Shown piece by piece: positions 11,550-25,300 of a stretch of DNA of 64,000 bases (position 1 is its first letter; each line of letters begins with the position of its first letter). Under the pieces are notes generated by a model. It saw only the letters and a list, made by a program, of their open reading frames with translations. It ran no database searches and was not told the origin of the DNA. The stretch is from Cerioporus squamosus (Eukaryota; Basidiomycota; Agaricomycetes; Polyporales; Polyporaceae): assembly GCA_022592435.1 (NCBI GenBank), contig JABYQS010000162.1, positions 16,676-80,675 of the forward strand, read 5' to 3'. Position numbers and translations under genes: made by a program.

Positions 11550-13224
11550 TCAGACATACGCTTCGACGAATCCACCCCATTTCTCGATAACAGGCTTAAC
11601 GATCTCTTCCCACTCCTTGCCTTTGTACCGCCCCTTGGCTCGACGAAACGAGAAAATCTCCTGGTGCACCTTGCCGCCTATAATACAGCTGTCAGTGTGC
11701 GTAACATTGAGGCTCAAGCATAACCTACAGTCAGGGCAAGATGTTCGCGAAACGACCCGGTCGTTCGCACTGCCAGTACCACCCTTTATGTTGGGATAAC
11801 CGAGGTCGAGGTAGGGCGCATTGACAGCGAGGTCCGCCAACTCCAGATGTATGAGTCGTTCGAGTTTATGGCACCAAGGGGCAGGGTCGCCCACTTGGAC
11901 GCGGCCTCGGCCAAGGTTGCCATCGTCCGCGTCCTTCGTGCTCGGCCAGAACCCGCGCAAATGCGTCTGCTTGGACTGGCATTGCTTGTCCCACTCCGCC
12001 AGCCGCTTCGTTAACTTGACTGCGCGGCCCACCTTGATGTGCACGACGTCGGAGCGGGTTGTGTCTGGGCGTGCCTCTATATATGAACGCCGCACTCAAG
12101 AATATAGAGGCCTCACCATCAATGTCGAAGGCGTAGATGTATCCTGGAACATCCGCCACAGAGCGCTTTGTCCTCATCTCCTTGCGCAGCTGGTCCTGGG
12201 TCTCCTTCTGCAAGTATTCAGGTATCCAGTCTGTAACACTTGCAGTTCAGTAGGTCGTGTGTCGTCGCACAAGAGGTCGCCTACCTTTAAACTCCACCCA
12301 CACCCCAGAATCCTTGTGAGACGGGAACTTGACATCCTCAAACGCGGTGTTGATGTGCTGGTGACAATAGTGCGGAAGGTCCTCGCCATTCAGGCGTGAT
12401 AGCGGAGCGGTGACCGCCACCATACGCGTGCACCGTTTGTCCTGCTTCGTCGTCCCGCTGCATTGCACCCTTAGCTCTCCCTTCGTGGAGGATGACGACG
12501 TGGAAGCAGTCGGAGAGGGTGGACTCGACGCGGCCCTTGGACGCTTCGTAGGCGTCTGCGCAGGAGAAGGACGCGATGTAGGAGCAGACGAAGCGGGTTT
12601 GGTTGGAGCAGAATTGGGCGCCTGCTGCAGGCGCGGCCGATGCGGCGTTGCGGGAGGCTGCAGATGACTGGAAGACGGGAACGCATTCGAATCCGAGTAC
12701 GGACGCGTCAGTGTCGAGGGTCGCAAGTGATCCTTCGGCGGGGGAGATGGGATGGAGTTGTCTCCCATCGCGTATTGCATGGTGCGCGATGTTTGTGGAA
12801 CCGGCATGGGGACAGGCGGAGGTGGAGGCACTGGAAGAGGGCCCGGGGCGGGGTATCTGTTGGGCTCCGGGATGATTGTCGGAAACGACGGGGTACTATA
12901 CGCGCCGCCATGGAGGATAGGTGGTGGAGGAACAGCACCGACGAAGAGGGGACCACTAGTAGCCTGTGGCGCACCTGGACGACCATGTGTTGTATGAGGT
13001 GTGAATCCTCCGATGAAGTGAGGAAGACCATCCTGTCTCCTCCCGTCCGATGCGAGCGAGAGTCTTCCAAAGCTGTCCACGATGCCATTGGGATCCGACG
13101 ATGTCGAAGTGCGTCCGCCACTGGTGTGATAGGTCGGCCGGGAGCTCATGGCGGCAGGGTCTAACTCTGGGGGAGGCTTGGGCTTGGGCTTCTTCTTCCA
13201 CAGTGCGAAGACGTCTGGGGACAT
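11550..13224 (-). CDS. Mug113-like protein with T5orf172 (GIY-YIG-related) domain
   Basis: Exon 1 encodes a long Pro/Ser-rich low-complexity N-terminus (MSPDVFALWKKKPKPKPPPE onward). A conserved zinc-like segment follows (VQCSGTTKQDKRCTRMV...LPHYCHQH). The next exons give DWIPEYLQKETQDQLRKEM, PGYIYAFDID, then VHIKVGRAVKLTKRLAEWDK, the hallmark of the T5orf172/DUF1766 domain. The C-terminus is HQEIFSFRRAKGRYKGKEWE...WGGFVEAYV. S. pombe Mug113 is the named relative and is induced in meiosis. The domain is related to GIY-YIG nucleases, but catalytic activity has not been shown for fungal members. Three short phase-consistent introns support the model. Confidence 0.85.
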
Positions 13225-13542
13225 GGCAACGAGTAGCCAAGATCCCTTCTAATGTCCGTACTGGACAGATGCGTGCGTGAGAGGACAAAAGCCATGCCGG
13301 CGACTCGCGAGGTTGACGGTGACAACCAACATGAGGCAATGCGTGGGCGCAAGCCTGTTTTGGTCCTTGGACTTGTACCTTTCCCTCGCCGAGTCACTCT
13401 CGCTCAATCTGTCTTGCGGCTACATATCTCTCAACATTGTGTCATAGCTGCAATCTGGCACGCATCTTGATACGGTCTGACTGAACGCGATTCTGCGCTC
13501 CTTTTGCAATCTTGCAGTCTCTTCGACTATTTACAAGCGGAT
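13225..13542. other. Divergent promoter region, Mug113-like / PDCD5
   Basis: This 318-bp gap lies between divergent starts at 13224 (minus) and 13543 (plus). There is no clear TATA box. It presumably contains both core promoters. Confidence 0.4.
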
Positions 13543-14111
13543 ATGGCGGACCAAGAGTTGGCTGCGATCAGAGCGGCAAGGATGAGCCAGCTTCAGCAGC
13601 AGGGTGGAAACGCGGCAACACAAGGGGAAGACGACGGAGCGAAGCAGGCAGCTGAGGAGCAGATGCGGAGGGATCTCCTCGCCACCGTCCTTGACCCCGC
13701 TGCACGAGAGAGACGTAAGTGATGTAGTCGTCCCAAGGTATGTCCAGCTAATCGCTGATCGGTCCACACACACTCGCCCAGTTGCGCGCATCGCGCTCGT
13801 GAGCCCGGATAGAGCACGCCAGATCGAGGCCATCCTCCTTCGGATGGCCCAGAGCGGGCAACTACGAGGGCGTGTCTCTGAGGAGCAGCTCATCGAACTC
13901 CTCGATCAGGTATGCTCACTTGCTGTACCTATCACTTCCATTGATGTACTGACGGTATGTCTACAGATTGACGGGGCACAGTCTAAGTCCGCACCTTCCA
14001 AGGGTGCGATCATTGTGAGTGTCTTCACTGTGTATCTTGCGCCCTGAGCTCACGGGTGCTCTACAGTTCCAGCATAGGAAGGGAGGCTTCGATGACGACG
14101 ATGACTGGTGA
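13543..14111 (+). CDS. PDCD5 / DNA-binding TFAR19 family protein
   Basis: Four exons (13543-13714, 13782-13909, 13967-14014, 14067-14111) give 130 residues, the usual family length. The protein starts MADQELAAIRAARMSQLQQQ. The core is LARIALVSPDRARQIEAILL with MAQSGQLRGRVSEEQLIELL, and the end is HRKGGFDDDDDW with the expected acidic tail. This small helical-bundle protein is conserved from archaea to human. In fungi it is linked to chaperonin and apoptosis-like processes, but the exact role is unclear. An in-frame ATG 39 bases upstream exists (13504); I prefer 13543 because its product begins like other members. Confidence 0.93.
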
Positions 14112-14981
14112 CCCGAGGATGAAGATGAATCGCTTGTATTATAAACGACCTGCTCTGCATATCGCTATCGTCGACACCTTTGGTGCTGACTTGCGGCGCC
14201 GCCGTATGAGACGCATTCATGTGTATTCCCAATGGACAGGCATATATACTTGTATCGCGGCCCTCGCCGTGGAGGAAGTTGTGGTTATGCTTCAAGTGGT
14301 CGCGTTTCCCAAGCCCTAGTCGAAGAACAGATCTTCGTCCCTTTCGCCGCTACGAACAGGTTCCAAACCCACGCGCAGATCCAGCCAGTGTTCACACAAT
14401 CAGTGTACAAAATGTGCACGCAGGATGTAGTAGAGCTTGCACCGAAGTCTGACTTCACATTGATTTGGATGCACACTGAGAGATCAATCGAACAAAAAAT
14501 AGGCTCAGGAGATGTGTCCAGTAATCGCAGACCCCTCGGGATCAAGCACAAGCTCTATGTGTTATGCGCGTGTCCCAGAGGGCTATTAGCGGGACCGCGT
14601 CCGTCGCGCTCTCTCATGAATGCTCATGCGCTCATGCATCAGCCGTAAGTCAGTAAGTGTGTAAGTAAGTAGGTAGGTAAGTTATCAAGTAGTAGGTATG
14701 TAAGTGAGTAAGTAAGTAATGCAGTAAGAACTTCATAAGGTGGGGCAAGAAGCGGTTCATTAGGCAGTTGTAAGTACGTAAATTGGAATATAACTTGGAT
14801 ATAATTAACGACGAGCGTCTAGAGTCTGGAATAGGATATTTGGTCGTGTTGATTATGTGCCACAGCAAAACTCGGCAAGCGCGCTCGTCTGTCCCGCTTA
14901 CCACTTCTCGTCGCCGTCTTGCCCGTCTTGCACTCTCATCTTCTCGACACTAGTCTCGACGTCGTCCACCGTGCTTTCGCC
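14112..14981. other. Gene-poor stretch with degenerate GTAA repeat
   Basis: No supported gene. The part from about 14645 to 14735 is a low-complexity run based on GTAA/GTAG units (see separate entry). The rest should contain the PDCD5 3' end and the NOT4 promoter. Confidence 0.4.
14645..14735 (+). repeat. Degenerate GTAA/GTAG microsatellite
   Basis: About 90 bp consist largely of imperfect GTAA, GTAG and GTGA tetranucleotides (gtaagtcagtaagtgtgtaa and similar). It is a decayed simple repeat in an intergenic region, with no coding meaning. Confidence 0.7.
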
Positions 14982-17900
14982 ATGGCTACACGAATTCACA
15001 CCAACTCACCTCTGCCAGCTCCGGCCATGCACGCCACACATGCCCTCCCACAGTCCAAGTCGCACGTTCTCGCCGGCGTACAAGACGCGTACTGGAGTGA
15101 CGATGAGGCGGTGTGTATACGTTGAAACCTGTGCGTATATGCCCTCGATCTTGACGGTCTTCGGACACCACAGGACGACGCGGAATGCCCTCTTTGTCTC
15201 GAGGAGATGGACATATCCGATCTCAATTTCAAGCCGTGTCCTTGCGGTTACCAGGTGGGCATCCTGGACTTGGCTTCACACTTCCGTCTCCTCATGCGAC
15301 GTCTCTACTCAGGTTTGCCAATTCTGCTGGCACCATATCAAGGAGAATCTCAATAGCCGCTGCCCTGCGTGCCGGAGAGAGTACTCTGATGAGGCAGTCC
15401 AGTTCAAGCCCATCAACCCAGAGGAGTGAGTACTCGTGTTTTTCTCCGTGTCCACCTATGTCCAGTGCAATGTTCTGCGTCTTCGTGCGCTGCCTCGCAC
15501 GAGGATAGAAAGGCTCGCACGTCGCTACCATCCCGTGTAACGACACCCCAGAACCCTGGAGGAAGGAATGGGGTTATTCAGGAGTGGCCCACCCCCTACG
15601 TGTGGGCATGCATCTTGCTTCTACTTCTCGCAACTGGATACGATTGATCGTCGGCCCCCGTATTGTCTAAATTGAGCGCCCGTCCTTGGGTTGCCCTGGG
15701 AGTCTGTCCGACTATATGCGGTGTCCTTGCACGAGTGTGGGTCGCTATACCTCACTTCCATTCTCCGAAACCTTCTACTCGCAATTGTGTTTATACATGA
15801 CCGTACTCCTCGTTGTGCTTTCTTCGACCACACGTGGACATCCTTTGTACTGACCCATTGTCCTCAGTCACAAGCGCCTGACCCAGCAGAAGAAACAACG
15901 GGAGCGCGAACGCAAGGAGTTGGATGCGCTGGGTCGTCGTCATCTTGCCAACGTACGCGTCGTCCAGCGGAACGTGGTGTACGTTGTCGGGCTGGGTCCC
16001 AGGTTTGCGAAGGAAGAGGTGCGCATCTCCGTCTTCGATCCGATTAGCCATCGGACTGACCCGGAGGCAGTTGATACCTACGCTGCGCTCGAACGAGTAC
16101 TTTGGACAGTACGGCAAGATCTCCAAGATCGTCATCACCAAACGCACACCTCCCGGAGGTCGCGCGCCTGTTGTAGGGCTGTATATCACGTACCACCGTC
16201 GTGAGGATGCCGCCCGTGCAATCGCGGCGGTAGACGGTGCCCCATCCCCGGGTGGCGGAGGGGAGATCATGCGGGCCAGTTATGGGACGACGAAGTACTG
16301 CATGACATTCCTCCGTGGGGTCAGTTGCCCGGACCACAGCTGCATGAATCTTCACGAGTGGGGGGATGAGAAGGATTGCTTCACGAAGGAGGATCTCACT
16401 ACATTGTGCGTATCTTTGACTTCTCGTCCGACTCCTTGTCTTACCATGCCCATAGGAAACACACGATGAAGGATACTGAGACTCGGCGTACCACCACCAT
16501 CAAGAAGGGAGACGAGGCAGAAGGTCAGGTACACTTTCGTTCGGGCATATGCATGTACACTCACCTCCCGTTCAGGCCTTCCTCGTGCCGCCTCGTGGGC
16601 CAACAAGAGCAATACACTCGCGAGTACTGCTTTGCACAACAACACGAATGCGATCAATCCAGGGACACGACAGAGTCGCCGCGCAGGAACCACAACTCGC
16701 CAACAGCGTTCTGGTTCTACGACGGCGCCCGCTGTCCCGGCATTGGCTGAGGTGCGCAGGAAGGCTGCCGCGAAACCGTCCTCACATACCTCCTCATCTC
16801 GTCCTGCTACGCCTTCGACACTACCAAACCGGCCTGTCACCCCCGCTACCACGAAGGCGATGAAGGCAAAGGAGACAGCACCACCCCCTCCACCGCCCGC
16901 CCCGCGGTCACCCACATCATCCGTGGCAGTCGACTCGGACGTTGGCTCTGGCGCGCCAGAGGTTGTGTCTCCTCAATCTCCCAAAACGGCGCCCGTGGCC
17001 AAGGAGCTTCCATCAGCACCTCCGGGGCTGCCAGCCGTTCCACCGGGTCTTTCGCCAGTTGTTCCACCTGGGCTTACTGCTCCCCCCGGTCTTCCCCCTC
17101 CGGTATCGAGAACGGTTTCGGAGACTGCTTCCCCCCAAATATCCTTGCAGCAGTCTCAGTCGTCATATCAGATGTCGACACAAGCTCAGGCTCTGATGGA
17201 GGATATTCGTGCAAGACGCGAGTCTAACATCACCACCGCCGTCCAGAGCCCATTCCCCGACTTCGATCGCATGTTGCAGGCGCTTGGAAACGATACCGAG
17301 TTCGGCGGCTTCAGCTTCAACCTCGATCCGAAGCTTGCAGGGGACGTCCAGGAAGACGCGTTCAACTTGCCTGATATTGGCGCTGATGCTGGTGTGCCTT
17401 TCAACGGGGGTTTCTTCGATGTCTTCCCCGCTCTGCGACCAAGTGGTCAGATCACTTCGAATCCTCTTGGCCCCCCTCCCGGTATCCCGGTTGCTCCGCA
17501 GGGTCAGCGGACTGTATACGATCCACTGACTGGGAAGGGGATCTTGGAACGACAGTCGACAGGATCAAGCTACACTGGCTCGTTCAATCCGTTCGCCGGA
17601 GATGCTGGAGATGAGGCACCCTCACGCAAGTTTTCTCCGGTGGATGAAGAGCGCAAGGTCTCTAGGTTCGGTTTCGCGCGTGGCCGCCAGGGCTCGGCCT
17701 CTTCTTCCCTGCACGCATCGTCTCCTCTTAGCAATGCCGACAGCCTCTCTCATCTGGCGCAGCACCACAATGCCGAGTTCTCTGCACACGCCTCGCAGCA
17801 GTGGCCATTCCCTCCTCGACAGCATGAATACGCCAGCCACTACCAGAGCAACTCTGTTATGAGCTCGCCTTTGGCACAGCACATGCAGGCTGCTCAGCCT

Positions 17901-20322
17901 CCGTTCAACCAGCACGTTCCGCAGATGAACCGTTTCCAGCCTGCTTACGACAATGGTGTCAGTGAGCAGCAGTTGAGGGAGCTGATCATGTCGAGTCGAG
18001 AGCGGACGATCGTCTCGAGGAACGGACCGATGGGTAGGGCTCCTCGAGTTGTATATGTGTAATTTGTTGTTGACTAGCATCCTCTGCTCTTCTCCTATGA
18101 CATACCCCTCTATCATACAGACCAGTCGCCGTACAACCCGGGCCAGCCATTCAATGATCCTGCTATCATGTCAGCGAGAATGGCTTCTCCAAGCCTCAGT
18201 CAAGCCATGCCGAACGGTCGGTTCCCCCCGCCGGGCATTGACAGCTTCGCGTCCCACCCCATGGCGTTCGGCCCTCCGCCTGGCTTGCCATTTCCCGATG
18301 AAGCAGTAGCAAGTCCCGCCCTCACCAACCAGCATGCCTATGGGAGCGGCCCGTCTACAAGCATGGATGTGTCGCAAAGCGGCTCTGCGCATGGTGAGTC
18401 CTTTTCTTTCCGCTTCGTCGGGTGGGCGTCCCAGGTCTGTGTACCGAGCTGCCGTACTTTCAGTGCGGAAACTGTATCATCGGCCTTGAGATCAACCATC
18501 ACAACGGCCCGGTCTCCACTTCCCGTCGCTGCATCCCCCGCACTCTGCTCGCTGTCTCTGTCCTCCCGGTAGGATACTCGTGAAAGTACGTTGACGCTGA
18601 CATACGCTTGTTCTTGTTGGGTCTCTTTCCGCTGCGTTCGACTGTCGTATTCTCGTTCACCCTCACTCCACCCCTATACCCCCGCTACTCGTTCATTCGT
18701 TCTCTCGTTATGCCGTCATTGCAGTGTCGACGGCCCCCTCCCCTGTTCCTCTCGAGTCTCCTGCTTTGTCTTCTTCAGACTTTCCTGCACTGTCCGTGGC
18801 GCCCGAGCAATCCGCTGCTCCCGACGTCCCACAGGGTACCGACTCCTCTGCTGCCGAAACCGAGACGCTCGACACTGCTGCACAGGAGAAGGCCGCGCGC
18901 AAGGCTGCCAAGAAGGCCGCTGCAGCCGAGCGCGCTGCAGAGCGTGCACGTCTCGCCCAGGAGAAGGCTGCCGCTCGTGCTGCCGAGAAGGAGCGTCTCG
19001 CGAAGGAGAAGGCCGCGGAGAAAGAGCGGCAGGCCGCGTTGAAGGCGGAGAAAGAGAGGGCGGCTAAGGAGAGGGCGGAGAAGGAGAAGGCAGAGAGGGA
19101 GAAGGTGGCGAGGGAGCGCGAGCAGGCTGCGAAGGAGCGTGCGGAGAAGGAAGCCGCGGAGAAGGCTGAGCGCGGGCGCGCTGCTGAAGCTCAGCGGGCG
19201 GCCACTGCCGCAGCGAAGGCGAGCAAGCAGGCTGCTACGGCGAAGGCTGGTAAAGCCACGCCGCCGACTCCTGTCGCTGCTTCTCTAGCGGACAAGGGTG
19301 GTCGCAAGGCGCAGGCTTCGAAGCAGAGCACTCCCATCACCCCGCCGCCGTCGGAGCCTGTGGTGCAGGCACCCATCCTCGCCAAGATGCCGAAGAAAAA
19401 CAAGCCTGTCACGAAGCCCATCAAGATCCCGAGGGATGACCATGCAGGCGACGCCGCGTCTACACTTCCATCGGCAGCCGCCTCGGACGCCCCCCAGTTG
19501 CCAGATGGCCGCGACAGCAGCTCGAACAACTCACGCGCCCATTCGGTCGACAGGGCGCCGGTTATTCAGCCTCTTTCAGTGAAGGACATGCTGGCCGAGC
19601 TCCACGTCCAGTTTCCCTGGCTTGACCTACCGAGGCATCCGTTCTTCGACATGTCGAAGATCAACCCGGCCTCGAAGGTGCCGTTGGAGTATGGGCCCCT
19701 TGTCCACGCGCTTTCTGCACTCTCCGTTGGGGGTGGTTCGTTCGCCAACAACATGCCATCCGGTTCGATTGACAACGCAGTCTCGTCGTTCCAGCAACTC
19801 CTGGAGACCCTGACGCAGACCATCTCCGACCTCCTGAGGCTGCTTCCCCGCACGACTTGGGACGACAGCTCCTCATTCGATGGCGTGCTCCGGGACATGT
19901 TGAAGGGTGACGACTTCCTCGAGGACGGTGGAGACGACCAGAACAGCCAAGGCAAGGAGGACGAGGTGGCAGCGCTCACGCTTGCGCTGGAGCGGCGTGC
20001 GCGTTGGATGGAGGTGCAACTCTCAAAGCTTGAGGAGCTCCACCGCGACATCAATACCGCTGCGGTGCGCGCCGTGCTCTCGTTCAACGATAACGGCTGG
20101 GACCCGAACGGTTCTCTCCCGCGGTTGGGCAACACGCTCCCTCGCTTTGACAACATTGGGTTGATCAACCAGGATGGGGAGTACCGGGCGATGTCGGCGG
20201 ACGAGCTGGAGAAGAAGCTGGTTGTGGCGAAGGAGGCGGCGCAGTTTGTGGAGGCGGAGCTGAGGGAGGTGATGCAGAGCTTGCAGGGACTGAAGCCGGT
20301 GGATGAGCACGAGGACTACTGA
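14982..20322 (+). CDS. NOT4: NOT4-type E3 ubiquitin ligase of the CCR4-NOT complex
   Basis: The protein starts MATRIHTNSPLPAPAMHATH and carries the C4C4 RING unique to NOT4/CNOT4 (CPLCLEEMDISDLNFKPCPC, then CQFCWHHIKENLNSRCPACR). After a basic coiled segment (HKRLTQQKKQREREKE-like) comes an RRM (RNVVYVVGLGPRFAKEE ... NEYFGQYGKISKIVITK) and a C3H1 finger (YCMTFLRGVSCPDHSCMNLH). The rest is long and disordered, with Pro-rich repeats, a Lys/Glu/Ala coiled coil around 18890-19250 and a conserved C-terminal module (LPRLGNTLPRFDNIGLINQD). NOT4 ubiquitinates ribosomal and nascent-chain targets and links translation to mRNA decay. Introns are short except one of about 440 nt after the RING exon (about 15427-15867). 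The product is well over 1,000 residues. Confidence 0.93.
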
Positions 20323-20875
20323 GAAGCAGAACGAAAAAGCATTCCGTTGTAACTTTGCCCCTTAATTGACAGCATACGTGGCCACAGCCCCGGCATGAGC
20401 AGTTGCAAGCGCACTACTAGTCTACTACTAGCCTGCTGCACACCTCGGAGAACTGGTGACTCTCGAGGTTACGTACAACCGGGCGTGCGAAGTAAGATGG
20501 AAGCTCTGGCAGGTGACTATAAAGCGTCCCATAGAGGCCAGTACCCCCAAAATGCCTCCTTCACTGCTACCGCATCCACCACGCGTTGGAAGTCGCTCGT
20601 CGGTGAGTTGGATATCTTTGTGCAGAACCTGCAGAGTAGAGGATGAAACGCACTGGGCTCTGAACACCTTGATGTTATGCAATACGCTCCATAACATTAT
20701 GAGCGGCGGCTTAGAAACCCGTTAACTGACCCTAACTCAATTTTACTTTTCCCGCGTAAACGAAATTTGCTCACTCAATTGCTTGTAAGTAGACTTCGTC
20801 AGTGTCCGCTCAATCGACGCCCCTTCATCCACCACGCTCAGGCTACGAGCCTGACTTCTTCTACCTATCTGGTCA
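20323..20875. other. Intergenic region NOT4 - LCP5
   Basis: No coding frame continues from either gene and there are no repeats. It presumably contains the NOT4 3' UTR and the LCP5 promoter. Confidence 0.4.
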
Positions 20876-22162
20876 ATGGCGACGACAAGTGCAAATGACG
20901 CGGCAAACACGCCCGACGACGAGAATGTGGAGGCCTTCTGCGATCTCCTCGACCAGATGAAAGTCAGCATGTCTGCGGCTAGGGATATAGTGAAGACTCT
21001 ACGGGAAAAGTCAGTGTTTACGCATGTCGAAGTCTCCGCAGGACGCTGACGCGTATGGGTTGTTGCAGGCAGAGTACAACATCTGAACTAGATACCCGCG
21101 AGGGAATCTCCCTACTCTCCCTCAAACACCACATGATGCTCTCCTACCTCCAGTCTCTCAGCCTCCTGACAGCTCGACGCGCCATCGGACACTCTCTGGC
21201 GGAACGTTCCCCTCCTCAAGCCCCATTCAGTGCTAAGGACAGGCCTCCCCGCGGCAACGGTGCAGGGGATCGCGTGGACGCTACAGTTGAAGCGAGAGTC
21301 GTGATGGAGAAGGTCAAAGTGTTGGAGGGCCGGATGAAGTATCAAATCGACAAGCTAGTGCGCATCGCGGAGGAGGGAGACTCTGCGAACAAGAATATAA
21401 TCAACGGTGCGTCTCCTTGTACGAGGATCCCTCTCTTCGAGCTATTCAAACCGTTGGTTAGATCCACTCGCGTTCCGCCCGAACCCGCAAGCACTTATGG
21501 ACGACGAAGGCTCCGAGGACGAGGAGGACGGCGGCAGTGTTGCTGGCAACGACCGCGACGGCGTCTACCGTCCGCCCAAGCTCGCTCCTATGCCTTACGT
21601 CGAGCCGAGCAAGTCCAAGGACAAGGACAGGTCGCGCCGTGCTCCAGTCCCGTCCGCCCTCGCGAATCTTGCGCACCTCGACCCCTCGAAACCTTACATG
21701 GAATCGACATCTGGCCTAGGCTCAACGCCTGCTCTGTCGTCCGCCCGTGCGCGCGAACTCAAGCGCATGGTCGATTTCGAGGAGGAAAACTTCACGCGCC
21801 TGGTGATGAAGAAGAAGGAGACGCGCCGGCGAGCACTCGACGAGGCAGACGTCGCGCTCGGTGGGACTGGCATGGCGTCTGCGCGGCGGGGACGCGTCCC
21901 TGGTGTCGGATTGGATGACGAGTTCAGGGATATCATCAAGTCGGTTGGGAGAAGCAAGCAGGGTGTCATTGGAGACGGGTATGAGGAGCTGCGCCAGAGA
22001 GGGAAGAAAGAGAGCGTGTTGGCACGTTCCAGGGCGAGGTCGAGAGACGATGCGCTTGAAGACCTCGGGGACGATGGGCCGAGACAGAGGAAGCGGAGCA
22101 GGTTCGAGAAGGAGGTTAAGGCGTCGAAGAAGAGGGTTCAATCCAAAAGTCGTAGAACGTAG
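20876..22162 (+). CDS. LCP5: Lcp5/neuroguidin-type U3 snoRNP factor (Sas10/C1D family)
   Basis: Exons 20876-21009, 21069-21406 and 21462-22162 give 390 residues. The N-terminal Sas10/C1D helical domain contains LDQMKVSMSAARDIVKTLRE and GISLLSLKHHMMLSYLQSLS, followed by LEGRMKYQIDKLVRIAEEGD. The family signature DPLAFRPNPQALMD crosses the second splice junction and confirms it. The C-terminal half is basic and charged, with RPPKLAPMPYVEPSKSKDKD and a final Arg/Lys cluster (RKRSRFEKEVKASKKRVQSK). Lcp5 associates with U3 snoRNA in the 90S pre-ribosome and is needed for 18S rRNA processing in the nucleolus. Confidence 0.92.
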
Positions 22163-22367
22163 GCTAGCCATTGCTCCGAGTTAGTACTTCGACGTGTCCC
22201 CTGCACGGTGTGGAATGGCATCCCAATGTCCCTCACCCCCACAAAGCTCTGTTGTTTGCAACTCGAAAGCAATGCGATAGCGACGATACAACGAAGGGCC
22301 AGTCTAGTCAATACATGTGTTGTGGGTCACTGCTACAGTTTTGCGTCCTCGTTCCCGCGTCGCGGCA

Positions 22368-25300
22368 CTACCTATTCCTCCAGTTATGCTGCATGTACCC
22401 ATGATGATTCGGTCCCGGGATGGGGAAGAACGGCGGCGTGGCGACGGCGTTCAGGGGGTAATGGTGGTTCCCAGGTCCGCCGAAGTGCGGCTGCTGCAAG
22501 AACGCCCCGCGACCCATGGCGATCTGTGGCATGGGACTCGCAGTGCCCGACGCCGGCGCTGGCGTCGTACTCTGCTGCTGCCCGGGTGGAGCAGGGGGCT
22601 TGAAGTTCTGATAGCAAATATCGCGTCTACCGTCATGTAACGATGATAAGACTAGAAAGACGTACATATTGTCGACCTTCACGGTAGAGCTCCTCGAGCT
22701 TCTTGTCGAACGTGCCTTCAGCCTCCAGCTGCAGATGGACCTTGTATAGCTTAAGTGCCGACAATGCGTCCTCGATCGAGTCGTGGGTGTCCATCTGAAT
22801 GGTCTCATTGAGGACAAACCATGTCAAGAAGCGCAATGATAGTCGCCGCTGGCGGTTCTCCAGGTAGTACAGGTCCACGGTGTCGATTACTTGTTCTGGG
22901 GGGACGAAGATGTCTATGGCAGGGATGATTGTTAGAGCTTCCCATCCACGCCAGCACGGCAATGTGACGAAGATAGGCGTACTGATGATTCGGAAGTCCT
23001 TCGACAGACCATGTCCTATGAAGATGCACCCGCTATCGACGAGTAGGCGTAGCTTCTTATACACAACCTTCAGAGGCGTCAGCGTGTAGCGACTCAAGCT
23101 TGGGTCCAGATCTCCGACTAAGTACGTTCTGATCAGTCAAGGTTCTCAACGGGGAGCGATGGAGAAACGCACACTTGATGCCGGAGAACTCCGTCAGATA
23201 GTCCACGATGATCTCGCTGGTATGGATGTGATCATCGATGAAAGGCACACCCTCCTTGGGCCCGTCGCCTCGCAGGACTGAAACCCGGGCCAACGATAGC
23301 CGTGCAGGACGGATGACCTTCTTCGTGCCGTCTGAACGATACTCCGTCTCCTCCTGTTGCATAGAGACGAACTCGGCGTCGATGGCGATGAGGGTGCCGG
23401 GCTTTGGGAGCTCTTCAGGTCGCAGAGGCTCGTGCTTGATGGCACGCGGATCCCGGTTTCTATAGGGGACCAGAGTCAGTGCTTATGGCGAATGGGTCAA
23501 CAAGATGGCACCTACATGGCGATGTTCGTGTCCCGACAAAGAATAGTGCTGTCCATCTTGTCGGGTAGTCCGCTGAAGTCGAGACGTTGACACACGTCGA
23601 CCCGCTCTAGGTACAGAATTGCAGGAACCTTTAATGCAAAGCCTGTCAAATCGATGGAGCCTCTTGGCATTTGTGGAACGCTTCTTACCTTCCAGCTCGA
23701 CGGGACGCTCAATGCCTCTTCTTCAGTGATGTTCTGCACGGCGAAATCGTTGAAGATAAACCAAGGCTCAGGGTCCGACTCCTCTGCCTCAGGCACTGCG
23801 TCCACCGTGAGTTTTGTGTGTCAAGGATGAATGAGGTGCCTACCTTTGACAATCGCGACAAGATGCGAGTGTGCATCCTTCTCGACCACCTGCACGACCA
23901 TCGCCCTCAGCTCATACACGACCGTCTCGGGGTCGTCCATTCCATCAATGTGGCCCCGAATCTCGATCCTCGGTTTGAGGAACGTCGTACGCCTCTGATC
24001 GCGCCAGAACTTGTGCGTCTCCTCGTTGTGGCAGGCAGCGTTGACGGCCAGAATGGGGGGTAAGTCGCGGGTGCGTATCGAGCGGCGGCTCTCGAACGTC
24101 GCGAACTGCTTGCACGTCTGACACGTCGCCTTGTGCGTCGTCTGGCGGAGCAGCGAGTTGCGGAGGATCGACGCGAAGTCCGTCTCGTGGGCGGGATCGT
24201 TCGTCGGGAGTTTGCGCACGGGGTAGGTTAGGTCGATGAGGTGCGTCATGTTCTCTTTCTCGCGCACCGCGTGGCAGCTCTGGCAGACAATGACGTTCTT
24301 GGCGTCGATGCCGAGCAGTTGGGTAATGGGGGCAGGCGCAGGAGAGAGCAGGTCGGCCGGTCCGAGGTTGGGGAGGAGGGTAGGGTTATGGGGGAAGGAG
24401 TTGCCCTCGGAGCTCAGGTGGTCGATCAGGAAGCGGTGGAAAATCTGAATCATGTGCGCGTAGTTAAGCTCTGTACTTTCGCGCCCATAGTCGATCAACT
24501 CGATGGCGTTGTTCACTGCCTCGCTCGTGAGCACAGAACAGTCGTTCGAGGACGGATCTAACACGTACTCTGGGCTAACACGCCGACGGTCTTGCAGAAG
24601 TTGCTCGACTGACAATTGGTTCCGTGTGCATCTTCGAGCATGCGTGTGACGAAGCCCAGCTCGCACAGGAGACAATGTTCTCGAGGACAGTCCGTCGTGA
24701 TATGTGACTTCGCTAGACGCCTGATGGGGAGCGTATAGTGCATCAGCTGTACCAACGGGTTCGTGTACGAGTTCAGGATGTGCGTCTCCAGGCCGCTGAA
24801 TGACGTGCGGTTATAGAACCTGTAGACGCATCTATGAGGAGGTGCTTTAATCGGATTCTTCATTACACGCACCCGAAGTCGAAGTCCTCAACACCAAACT
24901 TCGAGTACTCGATCTCGACTTTGCGGTAGCATTTTGGGATGATGTCCGGGTTGTACTCATATGTTGGCGTAACAGGCTCGGACTGAGGTCAAGCTCTCGG
25001 TGAATCTAAGGCTGCAATTATTACATAGCAGGACTTACGTCATTGTAACGCGTCCTGCCGCTCCTGAATCGACCGCCGGGCTTCCGCGGTGCAGTGGCAA
25101 CGACATTGCGACGACCTCTTAGCTCCTTGGGCAGTGTTGCATAGGCAATAGAGTCGTTGACCTTGATCGAACTCAGCACTTGCTGAGGGATCTTCGCAGG
25201 AGGCGGGAAGTACATGTTCGAAGGCACGAAATCGTTCGTCCACGATGAGAGCAGCAGCGAGTTGTAGTACGGCAATCCAATCGTGCTCAGAGGACTAGAG

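Noticed and set aside
14645..14735. GTAA-rich run as a CRISPR-like or regulatory array
   Set aside because: Units are degenerate tetranucleotides without spacers; it is a decayed microsatellite.
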